From Verrucomicrobiia bacterium (GTDB taxonomy: Bacteria; Verrucomicrobiota; Verrucomicrobiia; Limisphaerales; JADLHS01): 64,000 nt of DNA. A program made the translations under genes and the position numbers. Below, one piece after another: positions 1 to 8,618 of the stretch (positions are counted from its first letter, which is position 1; each line of letters opens with the position of its first letter). Location: positions 91,384-155,383 of the forward strand of contig JAHCLO010000014.1 in the NCBI GenBank assembly GCA_026125285.1. The letters are read 5' to 3'. The notes below the pieces were generated by a model. It was given only the letters and a program-made list of their open reading frames with translations, was not told where the DNA came from and ran no database searches.

Positions 1-1861
1 ACCCGACCGAGCAAAGCAGGCTCGTTGCGGCGAGCAGCAACAGATGGGGAAACGCGGCGGACAACACCCACAGCGGCAGGGTGACGAGCACATGATACTC
101 CAGGGTGGTGAACAACATCAGCGTCAGGGCCGGCTCGGAGGCGTAGAGCGTTTGAAACAGGCCGCTGCCAAAGACGCCCCGGTAGATGACCGGTCGCCCC
201 AACCGCACGCCAAATCGTGCTGGCGTATAAATTCGCCCGCGCCAGATGCTGTCGCCGAACGCATTGAAGTACTCCGGATGTTTCCGCACGAGCAGCGCCT
301 CCGCTTCGCCGTAACCGCGCTGTTGTTTCAAATACGCGCCGACGGTGGAACGACGGAAATGCCACACGAAAGCCGCAGGATTGAAGCCAATGACGATGCC
401 CGCCTGCTGCAGCCGCCAGCAGATGTCCACGTCGTCGCCCGCTTTACGGAAGATTGGGTCAAAGCCGCCGACCAAAGCGAGCGCCCACTTGTAGAACGCC
501 ATGTTGCACCCGGGTATGTGTTCCGCGCGCCGGTCATCCAGCATGACATGGGCCGGGCCGCCGGGCGACACCATCACTGCGGCGGCGACCGCGGAATCTT
601 CTGGCGGCAAGAGATTGGGGCCGCCGATCGCGGCGCAGTCACTTGTGATCAAATCACCGACTAGATAATAGAGCCAGTCTTCATCCGCGCGACAATCTGC
701 ATCAGTGAACGCCACGATCTCACCTTCCGCGACCGCGATGCCGGTGTTGCGGGCGACTGACAGGCCACGATTGCGATCGTGCTGGATGAACCGTACGCTG
801 GGATGGTGCGATGCGATCTGAGCCGTCGTGTCGGTTGAACCGTCATCCACCAGGATGACTTCGTAGTCGGGGTAATTCAGTTGCTCCAACGAATCAAGAC
901 AGGTGCCCAGCGTGCGGTCAGCGTTGTAACTCGCTACGACGACGGAAACCTTCGGGTGCCGAGCCAGCGGAAAGTGGGGCGCGGCGTGGAACATTTCCTG
1001 GACCACACGGAACGATTCCTTGGGCTGGCGCGCCGCAGTGGTGATCCCCATTTGCCAGTCTTCGACTTGTTGCCCCTCCTTGAACCAATCGTCCGTGAAG
1101 CTGAACACCACGGTCCCGGCCAGGCCGCCGCGAAACGAATGTTCGATCTGCCAGCGCAGGATCTCACACTTGCGCGCCTCGCCCTCGCGCAGCGAGTCAA
1201 TGCCGAATTCACCCAGCAGGAGGGGCTTGGCATCGGCCATCATTTGCAGGCGGGCGAGGTAGTTTCTGAACGGTTGGGGCTGGTGCAGGTAAACGTTGAA
1301 GCATAAGAAATCCAGGCTCTGTGGGCGCAGGAACTCCGTTGGCGGAAAATTCGTGAAAGTGCAGAGGCAGCCTGGGTCCACTCGCTTGGCCTCCAGCACA
1401 AGTTCGTCCAAAAACTCCGCCACCGCGCGTTCCCCGCTCCAGCGCACGATGTCGGGGGGAATCTCATTGGCCACACTGAAGGCGAACACGGCCGGGTGCT
1501 GCGCGCAACTCTTCACCGCCTGGCGCACCTGGTCCTTCGCCGCTGCACGCAGCGGCGCGGAATCCAGAAAACACCGGTGCTTGTCCCACGGAATGTCCAC
1601 CAGCAGCAACAGACCGTGCTGCGCAGCCAGGTCGAGCAACCAGCGGGGGGGGACGTGGTACACCCGCAGGAGGTTCGCGCCAAGTTCACGAACGAGAGCG
1701 AAGTCGCGGCCGGTTTGCTCCGGCGCGGCGAAGGGTTCGCCATCCGCGTTGGGTGCAAACGGTCCGTACGCCAATCCCTTGGCGTAAAATTTTTCCGCGC
1801 CCCGGCGAAAGAATTTGCCATCCACCATGACGCGCGGGCGGGAGGAATCCGACTCTGACAT
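1..1861 (-). CDS. Glycosidase-like TIM barrel fused to family 2 glycosyltransferase (partial)
   Basis: The frame is open from an ATG at 1861 to the left edge, so the C-terminus is missing. Residues about 1-290 look like a clan-A retaining glycosidase barrel: NLLRVYHVPPRWLLDL, then SVANEIPPDIV (candidate acid/base Glu) and LLLGEFGIDSL (candidate nucleophile Glu). From about residue 302 a GT2 domain starts (VSVVVASYNADRTLGTCLDSL is its beginning; VILVDDGSTD and FTDADCRADEDW are nucleotide/metal-site motifs). Hydrophobic segments follow near the edge (LMLFTTLEYHVLVTLPLW), suggesting a membrane anchor. No signal peptide is evident, so both domains may act at the cytoplasmic face. The architecture suggests a synthase that builds and trims or transfers a beta-glucan-like chain; this is inference. 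Exact GH family not assigned. Confidence 0.75.
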   Translation of the reverse strand, partial: MSESDSSRPRVMVDGKFFRRGAEKFYAKGLAYGPFAPNADGEPFAAPEQTGRDFALVRELGANLLRVYHVPPRWLLDLAAQHGLLLLVDIPWDKHRCFLDSAPLRAAAKDQVRQAVKSCAQHPAVFAFSVANEIPPDIVRWSGERAVAEFLDELVLEAKRVDPGCLCTFTNFPPTEFLRPQSLDFLCFNVYLHQPQPFRNYLARLQMMADAKPLLLGEFGIDSLREGEARKCEILRWQIEHSFRGGLAGTVVFSFTDDWFKEGQQVEDWQMGITTAARQPKESFRVVQEMFHAAPHFPLARHPKVSVVVASYNADRTLGTCLDSLEQLNYPDYEVILVDDGSTDTTAQIASHHPSVRFIQHDRNRGLSVARNTGIAVAEGEIVAFTDADCRADEDWLYYLVGDLITSDCAAIGGPNLLPPEDSAVAAAVMVSPGGPAHVMLDDRRAEHIPGCNMAFYKWALALVGGFDPIFRKAGDDVDICWRLQQAGIVIGFNPAAFVWHFRRSTVGAYLKQQRGYGEAEALLVRKHPEYFNAFGDSIWRGRIYTPARFGVRLGRPVIYRGVFGSGLFQTLYASEPALTLMLFTTLEYHVLVTLPLWVLSAAFPHLLLLAATSLLCSVG

Positions 1862-2018
1862 GCGGTTTAGACGGAGGAGGATTTGGTTTTAGTCATGAGG
1901 GTTTCAAATTGGCAATTTGCCCGTTGCCGCACAAGCCAACGGCGGGCTGGCCGGGGGAAACCAGGCAAAGAAACAGCGGCGGTCTGATCCGCTTGTAGCA
2001 AGCGGTGTCGGTTGTTCG

Positions 2019-3548
2019 TCATTCGCTGCGTCCGGAGAATTCCGCCAGCATCACTGCGATCTTGTCAATTTCGTTACGGGCTGGCGGATGGGACCCCGCC
2101 GCATACCGGTTGAGCATGATGGAGAAAATCAGGCGCTCACCAGCGGCAGTGGTTACATGGCCGGACAACGAATTGGCCCAGCGCAAAGTGCCGGTCTTGG
2201 CGCGTACGTTGCCGGCCGCGGGCGTGCCGCGCATCCGGTTGCGCAAGGTGCCGTCCACGCCGGCGATGGGCAGTGCGTTCAGGTAGGCGGCTGCCTCCGC
2301 GTGGCGATCCATGAATTGCAGCAGCGCAATGGTGGCGTTTGGCGTGGTGAGATTATTGCGGGACAGCCCCGAGCCTTCCTCGAATTGCACCTCATCGCGG
2401 GGCACCCCGGTTTTGTCCAGAAATGCGCGAAGCTGTCGGATGCCCGCAGCCTCCGAGGTGCCCCGTCCCGGCGCGTTGTCGGACTCCGACAGCGCACCCA
2501 CGTGTGCGAGGAGCAAATCAGTGTGTAAATTCTGCGATGGCTTCTGAATGTTCCGGGCCAGTTCGCGCATCGGCGGTGATGCCATCGAGCCGAGTTCCAC
2601 GAGTTTATCCCAGTCACTGGGCCGGGCCTGCCGGTCAAGCCAATCCATCGTGCGCAGTTGGCCGCTTACCTTGATGCCTTGGCGCGCAAGGGCTTCCTTG
2701 AAAAGTGACACAAACAAGCCCGCGGGGTTGTGAAGCGTGACCGTTTCCGTGTAATTGGTGATGCCAAGCGGCATCTGACCAGACACATATACAACATTGC
2801 CGCCCAGGGGACGATAAGTCCTGATGTTACGTCGTCCGGTCGCGGTCACGGTTTCCGTCCGATTACTGAGGATGACATACGCGGTGGCGGGCGAGAGTGT
2901 GAGACGGCAGGGATCGCCTTCGCGCTCGCCGGGTTGAATGGCGAGTTCCAGGGTGTTGTCATTGATGGTCAGGGCGGACAGTTCCGCGCCATAGTAGTAC
3001 TGCAAGTCCTCCCAATCCCATCCCGAACCATAGGGCGGTCCCTGAATGAAACTTGCGTCGCCAATCAGGTCACCGCTGATGCGCTTGACCCCGGCGTTCG
3101 TCAGCGCCGCCACCAAGGGCGCGAGGGCCGCATAAACGTCGCCGCCGTGCCACCTTCCGTGGATGGATGGATCGCCGCGGCCATAAACCATCAGGTCGCC
3201 TTTGAGTGTGCCGTTGCGGCTGGGTTTCGCGGCGGCATATAGGGTAGTCTTGATGCGGTAATCTCCGCCGAGTTGATCCAAGGCAAGCGCCACGGTGTAG
3301 AGTTTTGAGTTCGAGGCCGGACTGAACAGTTTTTCCGCGTTGTGCTCAAAAAGCGTCTTACCCGATTCGAGCGAAACCACCTTCACGCCCCAGGTGCTGG
3401 CGGCGAAATGCGGCTGGGAGACATGCGCCGTGAGACGTTCCCGCAAGTCGGCCAGGGTGGCAGGGGCGGGGGCCGGTTGGGCCGGCGCGGAGGACACCGC
3501 TGCTGCCAGCCACCAAGCCGTCAGCCCGGAAAGTATTCTTGGATTCAT
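2019..3548 (-). CDS. dacB: D-alanyl-D-alanine carboxypeptidase/endopeptidase, PBP4 type (peptidase S13)
   Basis: Periplasmic low-molecular-weight penicillin-binding protein that trims or cleaves peptide cross-links in peptidoglycan. All three S13 motifs are visible: SxxK in SPASNSKLYT (Ser79, Lys82 from the chosen start), SxN in GSGLSRNN, and KTG in RAKTGTLRWANSLSGH. The length of 509 residues is normal for PBP4. I chose the ATG at 3548 because it gives a clean signal peptide (hydrophobic run SGLTAWWLAAAVSSAPAQ); the frame extends upstream to 3704 but that part is low-complexity and unlike a leader. It is followed 52 bases upstream by the small lipoprotein gene on the same strand, so the two may be co-transcribed. 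Function is well supported by motifs. Confidence 0.93.
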   Translation of the reverse strand: MNPRILSGLTAWWLAAAVSSAPAQPAPAPATLADLRERLTAHVSQPHFAASTWGVKVVSLESGKTLFEHNAEKLFSPASNSKLYTVALALDQLGGDYRIKTTLYAAAKPSRNGTLKGDLMVYGRGDPSIHGRWHGGDVYAALAPLVAALTNAGVKRISGDLIGDASFIQGPPYGSGWDWEDLQYYYGAELSALTINDNTLELAIQPGEREGDPCRLTLSPATAYVILSNRTETVTATGRRNIRTYRPLGGNVVYVSGQMPLGITNYTETVTLHNPAGLFVSLFKEALARQGIKVSGQLRTMDWLDRQARPSDWDKLVELGSMASPPMRELARNIQKPSQNLHTDLLLAHVGALSESDNAPGRGTSEAAGIRQLRAFLDKTGVPRDEVQFEEGSGLSRNNLTTPNATIALLQFMDRHAEAAAYLNALPIAGVDGTLRNRMRGTPAAGNVRAKTGTLRWANSLSGHVTTAAGERLIFSIMLNRYAAGSHPPARNEIDKIAVMLAEFSGRSE

Positions 3549-3600
3549 GATTCGATTTTGAAGTCCCGATGGAGAAAGCTCGCGAGGCCTCGCTTCGATG

Positions 3601-4032
3601 CTATTCGGGCCGCCGCATCTCGAAGAGGCCGTGATCATACTTCGAGCGATAGGTGGCCTGGAATTCAGCGGGCGTTGCGTGGCCTTCGTATTGGTAAACG
3701 CCACCGGCCAGTTTGCCGAGATGCTTCTCGCCCAGGAATCGCCACTCTCCGGCCTGTGCTTCGACCTGCAATTCCACTGAGGAACTGAACCGGAACACCT
3801 TCCAATAGGTGGCGTGGAAGCGGGCCGACCATTGCTCGCCGCCGGTTTGGGTCAACAAGCCGCGCAACCTGCCGGTGTGGCCATTGACCGCGCTCAACCA
3901 TCGGCCTTCCCATCGGCCGGCGATGGAATCGGGAGCGACGGGTTCCTCGCCGGCGGCTCGCCAGTCGCGGTTGAAAGTGGAACAACCGCACGTCCAGCCG
4001 AGCAGCAAGGCGAGCGTGACAGTGGCTTTCAC
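3601..4032 (-). CDS. Small predicted lipoprotein of unknown function
   Basis: From the GTG at 4032 the product begins with a short basic start and a hydrophobic stretch (VKATVTLALLLGWTCGCS) ending at a Cys, an acceptable lipoprotein signal. The frame continues up to an ATG at 4161, but those residues precede the signal and look non-coding, so the shorter start is preferred. The mature part, about 125 residues, has alternating hydrophobic and aromatic residues (IAGRWEGRWLSAVNGHTG, FHATYWKVFRFSSSVELQ), which suggests a beta-sandwich or small barrel. I do not recognise a family by name. It lies just upstream of the dacB-like gene in the same direction. Confidence 0.6.
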   Translation of the reverse strand: MKATVTLALLLGWTCGCSTFNRDWRAAGEEPVAPDSIAGRWEGRWLSAVNGHTGRLRGLLTQTGGEQWSARFHATYWKVFRFSSSVELQVEAQAGEWRFLGEKHLGKLAGGVYQYEGHATPAEFQATYRSKYDHGLFEMRRPE

Positions 4033-4287
4033 CAGGCCCACCAGTCCAGGCGGGCGTTGGCTGCCGGGGCCGAAACACTGGATACGTTGCGTGGCGGAAG
4101 CTTTCACGTCTCCGATTTTCGTTTCATGTGGTGGACTGGCAAGCCCAAATTCCAAACCCAATTCCCGACGCCCGACTTTGGCTGGCCGGCAGATCCTGAC
4201 TCGATCACTTTTTCCCAGGACCTGGGTTCCGAAGCGCCGGCGCTTCGGTTATGAATTCACTGACGGCCTTTTCACGCAGGAAGGAAT

Positions 4288-4428
4288 ATGAACCATACCG
4301 GACTCACCCGCTCGTTCATGCTGGCGGTGGTGTTGGCTAAACTGCCGGGTGCGGGGCGAGAATCCGCAGCCAACGGAAACGTCCCCCACGCACCCTTCGC
4401 ACCCGCACCCATGTCCGTCGGGCTTTGA
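4288..4428 (+). CDS. Possible small ORF (46 codons) upstream of ccoI
   Basis: An ATG at 4288 is preceded by an AGGAAGGA-like ribosome-binding site five to six bases upstream. It opens a 46-residue frame with a hydrophobic start (TRSFMLAVVLAKLPGAG), then an Ala/Pro-rich end. It could be a leader peptide, a remnant of a secreted protein cut short, or chance. Nothing homologous is recognised. Confidence 0.25.
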   Translation: MNHTGLTRSFMLAVVLAKLPGAGRESAANGNVPHAPFAPAPMSVGL

Positions 4429-4485
4429 GAGAGTGCCGGTTGTCCCAGACGCCCACCCGCACCAAGGGTTCAATGCCCCCGCCAA

Positions 4486-7260
4486 ATGATGATTAGTAGA
4501 AGCCAAAAAATGGTAAGCCAGACCCAGACTGCCGGGCAAAACTCCGGGCGAACCTGTTTTGAAACTTGGGAAACGCGGCGTGGTAACGTCGCGGGCGCTC
4601 GCTTTGTGTTCAGAGCCGCGCTGGCCAAATCTAGGCTGGCCCAAGTGGCGAACACCAAAGAAGTGACTGGCTCGCTTGGAACAACTTTGACTGATGCGCC
4701 GCTGGCGGCGGGGCGTGCCAACTCGGCCCGCTCCCGCGCGGCGTGCTTTCATTGTGGCGAACCCTGTCCGAACGGAGATTTCGCCAAGGCGGAGAAAGTC
4801 TTTTGCTGCAATGGCTGTCTGGTGGTTCACGAACTGTTGACCGAAAGCGGGTTGGGCCACTTCTACGACCTGCGGCAATCACCCGGCATTCGCATCCAGC
4901 GCCAGACCCGCCAGGAGCAATGGGTATTTCTGGATGAACCCGCGGTGCGGCGGCAGTTGCTCGATTTTGCCGATGACCGCCAAAGCCGTGTGACATTCCA
5001 CATTCCGGCGATCCACTGCATCGCCTGTGTCTGGCTGCTGGAGAATCTCTTCCGGCTGCATCCGGGCGTGGGACGCTCGGTTGTCAATTACGCCCGACGC
5101 GAAGTGGCCATCACCTTCTCGACCGGCGAAATCAAACTCAGCGAATTGGTCGCGCTGCTCGCCTCCATTGGCTATGAGCCATCGCTGACGCTGGGTGAAC
5201 TGGAGAAGCGGCCCGCCGGTTTCGCGCGGAAGCGTCAGTGGTTGCAGGTGGGGATTGCCGGCTTTGCCTTTGGCAACATCATGCTCTTCAGCCTGCCGCA
5301 GTATTTCGGGATGGACGGCCTTAGCGGCCCGGCGTTTGCGACCCTGTTCGGCTGGCTGAGTCTGGCGCTGGCATTGCCGGTGGTGGCATTCAGCGCGGCG
5401 GATTACTGGAAGTCGGCGTGGCTCGCTTTGCGGCAACGATTGCTCACGCTGGATGTGCCCATCGCCCTGGGGCTGGCGGCAATTTACGGGCAAAGCGTCT
5501 ATGAAATCGCCTCGCGCACCGGCGAGGGCTACTGCGATTCGCTGACCGGCTTGATTTTCTTCCTGCTGTGCGGGCGCATTTTTCAACAGAAGACCCACGA
5601 ACGATTGGCCTTCGATCGCGACTACAAATCTTTCTTCCCACTTTCGGTGACGCGACGCAATTCGAAGGAACCGCCCAGTGAGCGCCACCCCGCTCGACCT
5701 GCAGAGGAGCGGGTTTCGCTTTCGCAACTCCGCGTTGGCGACCGCATTGTGCTGCGCAATGGGGAGTTGATTCCCGCCGATGCCCAATTGGTAAGTGGCC
5801 CGGCGATGATTGATTACAGTTTCGTGACCGGCGAATCCGAGCCGGTCGCCCGGCAGGCAGGCGATTACCTTTACGCCGGCGGACAACAAATTGGCGCGGC
5901 CATCGAAGTGGAAACCGTCAAGGCGGTGTCGCAGAGCTATCTGACTTCGCTCTGGAATCATGAAGCTTTTCACAAAGACCGCGACGAAACTGCCAACACG
6001 CTGACGAATCGTTACAGCCGGCGATTTACGGTCATCGTGATTGGCGTGGCCGTCGGCGCGGCGTTGTTCTGGGCGTTGTCCGGAAATCTCCCGCGCGGGA
6101 TCAAAGCCTTCACCTCGGTGTTGATTGTGGCGTGTCCGTGCGCGCTGGCGCTGGCGGCGCCGTTCACACTCGGCACGGCGCAACGCTGGCTGACGCGTAC
6201 CAGGGTCTTTCTGAAAAACGCGCTGGTTATTGAACGACTTGCGCGGGTTAACGCGATCGTCTTCGACAAGACCGGCACCCTCACCTCGGCCGGCGTGAAC
6301 GCCGTAAATTTCCACGGGACCTCGTTGAGCCAGGCGGAGGCGCGCTGGATCGCTTCGCTCACGCGGCACTCGACGCATCCGCTTTCGGCGCGTATTGCCG
6401 AGTCGTTCGGCGACCAGTACCTGCCTGAACTGGTTCAGGGGTTCTGCGAGACAGCGGGGTGCGGTATCGAGGGTACGGTGGACGGACACACCCTGCTCCT
6501 CGGCTCGCGCGGTTGGCTGGCTTCACGTGGGGTTGATTGTAGCCGACGAAGTAACGAGGCGAAGACGCAACCCGAGGCAAATCCGCCTCCTCACGTCAGC
6601 GGCGACAGTGGCAGCGTGGTTCACGTGGCGATTGACGGTGGATATCGCGGAGCATTTGTCCTCGCCGGCACGCTGCGGCCGGAAACGGATGAATTGCTCC
6701 GGCAACTGGCCGGGCGCAACGAATTGGCCCTGCTCTCCGGTGACAACGAACGCGAGCGCGAGCGTTTCCGCGCGTTGTTCGGCGCGGCGGCGCGACTGAA
6801 CTTCAATCAAAGCCCGCTCGACAAGCTTGGTTTCATCCAACGTCTGCAACAGCAGGGTAAAACCGTGATGATGGTGGGCGACGGCTTGAACGATGCCGGC
6901 GCATTGAGGCAAAGCGACGTGGGCGTGGCGGTCGTGGAGAAGATTGGTGCGTTCTCACCGGCCAGTGACGTGATTCTGGACGCGGTGCGCGTGCCGCAGC
7001 TCTTTGAGATTCTCACCCTCGCCCGCCGGGCGGTGCGCATTGTGAAGATCAGCTTTGGCATTTCCGCCGCCTACAACGTCGTTGGCGTGAGCATCGCCGC
7101 GGCGGGGCTGCTGTCGCCGGTCGTCTGCGCGGTATTGATGCCGGTGAGTTCAGTGTCGGTGGTGCTGTTTGCATGCGGCGTCACGACGTGGGCGGCGCGG
7201 CGCACCGGCCTGAAGTTTGACTTGGAACAAGGCCCGGCGGACGCGGGCTTGATTGATTGA
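4486..7260 (+). CDS. ccoI: cbb3-oxidase-associated copper P1B-type ATPase (CcoI/FixI)
   Basis: Heavy-metal P-type ATPase that supplies copper for cbb3 oxidase assembly. Order of parts: N-terminal Cys cluster (CFHCGEPCP...CCNGC, from Cys87), HMA-like domain with CIAC at 178-181, transmembrane helices, A-domain TGES motif (FVTGESEP), membrane CPC (550-552), phosphorylation site DKTGT (Asp594), HP motif (STHPLSARI) and GDGLND (about 798). The first 85 residues are not family-like, so the true start may be downstream; no alternative start is clearly better. Residues about 685-710 are encoded by a palindromic family A element at 6538-6606, in frame, in the nucleotide-binding region. Its stop is 20 bases from ccoS. 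Function is very likely from motifs and neighbours. Confidence 0.93.
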   Translation: MMISRSQKMVSQTQTAGQNSGRTCFETWETRRGNVAGARFVFRAALAKSRLAQVANTKEVTGSLGTTLTDAPLAAGRANSARSRAACFHCGEPCPNGDFAKAEKVFCCNGCLVVHELLTESGLGHFYDLRQSPGIRIQRQTRQEQWVFLDEPAVRRQLLDFADDRQSRVTFHIPAIHCIACVWLLENLFRLHPGVGRSVVNYARREVAITFSTGEIKLSELVALLASIGYEPSLTLGELEKRPAGFARKRQWLQVGIAGFAFGNIMLFSLPQYFGMDGLSGPAFATLFGWLSLALALPVVAFSAADYWKSAWLALRQRLLTLDVPIALGLAAIYGQSVYEIASRTGEGYCDSLTGLIFFLLCGRIFQQKTHERLAFDRDYKSFFPLSVTRRNSKEPPSERHPARPAEERVSLSQLRVGDRIVLRNGELIPADAQLVSGPAMIDYSFVTGESEPVARQAGDYLYAGGQQIGAAIEVETVKAVSQSYLTSLWNHEAFHKDRDETANTLTNRYSRRFTVIVIGVAVGAALFWALSGNLPRGIKAFTSVLIVACPCALALAAPFTLGTAQRWLTRTRVFLKNALVIERLARVNAIVFDKTGTLTSAGVNAVNFHGTSLSQAEARWIASLTRHSTHPLSARIAESFGDQYLPELVQGFCETAGCGIEGTVDGHTLLLGSRGWLASRGVDCSRRSNEAKTQPEANPPPHVSGDSGSVVHVAIDGGYRGAFVLAGTLRPETDELLRQLAGRNELALLSGDNERERERFRALFGAAARLNFNQSPLDKLGFIQRLQQQGKTVMMVGDGLNDAGALRQSDVGVAVVEKIGAFSPASDVILDAVRVPQLFEILTLARRAVRIVKISFGISAAYNVVGVSIAAAGLLSPVVCAVLMPVSSVSVVLFACGVTTWAARRTGLKFDLEQGPADAGLID
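6538..6606. repeat. Family A palindromic element inside ccoI, in frame
   Basis: The right arm (CCGCCTCCTCACGTCAGCGG) matches the arm of the perfect intergenic copy at 40029-40054; the left arm (GTAGCCGACGAAGTAACGAG) is degraded. It is read through as about 23-25 residues ending NPPPHVSGDSG, which are not expected in P1B ATPases at this place. Confidence 0.7.
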
Positions 7261-7279
7261 AGCCCAACGGATTCAAGGC

Positions 7280-7576
7280 ATGAGCGTAATTTTGATTCTG
7301 ATCCTGGCCAGCCTCGCGATGGCGCTGCTGTTTCTTGGCGGCTTCATCTGGGCGGTGCGTGCCGGCCAGTTTGAAGACACGGCCACGCCCGCCCTGCGGG
7401 TGTTGCTGGACGAACCAGTCCACCAACCGGTCCCCCCGCCCGGCACTCCGCCGCGCCGCGAGCATTTAAGGGCCGCAAAAACTCTCACCTGCCCGGAGAA
7501 TCCAACGCTCCGTCCCCGGGCCGGTGCAAACCCTGAATCCCAATGGAGCAAGAACCCCGCAACTCAGAAAACCTGA
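7280..7576 (+). CDS. ccoS: cbb3-type cytochrome oxidase assembly protein CcoS
   Basis: Small single-span membrane protein needed for cofactor insertion into cbb3 oxidase. Begins MSVILILILASLAMALLF, then the typical GFIWAVRAGQFEDTATPA signature, in which the FxWAVxxGQFxD pattern identifies the family. The frame opens upstream at 7253, overlapping the ccoI stop, but the conserved protein starts at the ATG at 7280. At 98 residues it is longer than usual (about 50-70); the Pro/Arg-rich tail after residue 50 is unconserved. It sits directly after ccoI, as in most cbb3 clusters. Confidence 0.88.
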   Translation: MSVILILILASLAMALLFLGGFIWAVRAGQFEDTATPALRVLLDEPVHQPVPPPGTPPRREHLRAAKTLTCPENPTLRPRAGANPESQWSKNPATQKT

Positions 7577-7583
7577 CAACCTT

Positions 7584-8513
7584 ATGAAGAACCAAACTTG
7601 GAAGCCAACCTTCCTGCGCCACGCTTGGACCGGCGGAATGGCGACGCTGATCCTCACGGCGAGTCTCACCCCGGGCCGATGCAATGGCGCGGAGGATTGG
7701 AAGGACAAAGCCATCTCGCCGGTGGTGAATCCCATTTACTTCGAGGACCCGCGCATCACGAGCGAGGCGCGTCCGATCTTCATCAACCATTACCTGCCCG
7801 ACACGTTCAAGTTTGACGGCGGCAAGGCGCCCCTCGGAGGCGAAGTGCGCGTGTATGCGCTGCAACTTCGGTACGCCCTGACCGAGCGCCTGGGATTGAT
7901 CGCCACCAAGGACGGCTACATCCAACTGCGACCCGACCACACCGTAGCCAAGGACAGCGGTTGGGCGAATCTGGCCGCTGGTCTGAAATACGCGCTGGTG
8001 GACGACGTGGACAACCAACTGCTGGTGACACCCGGGTTGACGTTTGAAATCCCGACGGGCAACACGGACGTCCTCCAAGGGCGCGGCAAGGGTGAGTGGA
8101 ATCCCTTTGTCTCCGCGGCCAAAGGCTGGGGCAATTTTCACGTGGTGGGCAATGTGGGCGGGCGCATTCCCAATGATTTCGACAAGCAGACCGCCCAACT
8201 GCGCTACAGCCTGCAGTTGGATTACTACACCTGCCGGTACTTCATCCCCTTTGTCGCCGCCAACGGCTACACCGTTTTGAGCGAGGGCGAAACCAAACTG
8301 CTCGGCGCGGTGGACCTCAACACGGAAATGTACGATCTGATCAATTTCGGCAGCACGGAGGCCAAGGGCACAACCCAGATTACGGTGGGCGGAGGATTCC
8401 GCTCCAAGTTGACGAAGCACCTGGACCTGGGCTTGGCCTATGAGGCGGGGGTGAGCAACCCGAAAGGCATCTTCGATCGCCGGCTGACCGTGGATTTGAT
8501 CTGGCGCTGGTGA
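7584..8513 (+). CDS. Predicted outer-membrane beta-barrel protein, transporter-like
   Basis: The start at 7584 gives a signal peptide (TGGMATLILTASLTPGRCNGA). The mature part shows alternating amphipathic strands (VRVYALQLRYALTERLGLIA, NLAAGLKYALVDDVDNQLLV) and ends in an aromatic residue (LTVDLIWRW), a common outer-membrane barrel C-terminus. It resembles the MetA-pathway-of-phenol-degradation/transporter family of barrels; the substrate is unknown. It begins 7 bases after ccoS and precedes the ccoNO fusion in the same direction, so it is probably in the cbb3 operon. That position is unusual, and a role in delivering a metal or other compound for the oxidase is only a guess. Confidence 0.7.
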   Translation: MKNQTWKPTFLRHAWTGGMATLILTASLTPGRCNGAEDWKDKAISPVVNPIYFEDPRITSEARPIFINHYLPDTFKFDGGKAPLGGEVRVYALQLRYALTERLGLIATKDGYIQLRPDHTVAKDSGWANLAAGLKYALVDDVDNQLLVTPGLTFEIPTGNTDVLQGRGKGEWNPFVSAAKGWGNFHVVGNVGGRIPNDFDKQTAQLRYSLQLDYYTCRYFIPFVAANGYTVLSEGETKLLGAVDLNTEMYDLINFGSTEAKGTTQITVGGGFRSKLTKHLDLGLAYEAGVSNPKGIFDRRLTVDLIWRW

Positions 8514-8618
8514 CACACGGCCGGGCGTGGCGTGGGGGGAAACACCCCCGCGCCGCGAATCCGCCGCCGACCGCCGGAATGGAACGATTGACGAAGCAAC
8601 GCACAAAACACGAACACC

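Noticed and set aside
4879..6489. A 536-codon open frame on the minus strand opposite ccoI
   Set aside because: Antisense shadow of the ATPase with biased composition and no recognisable motif.
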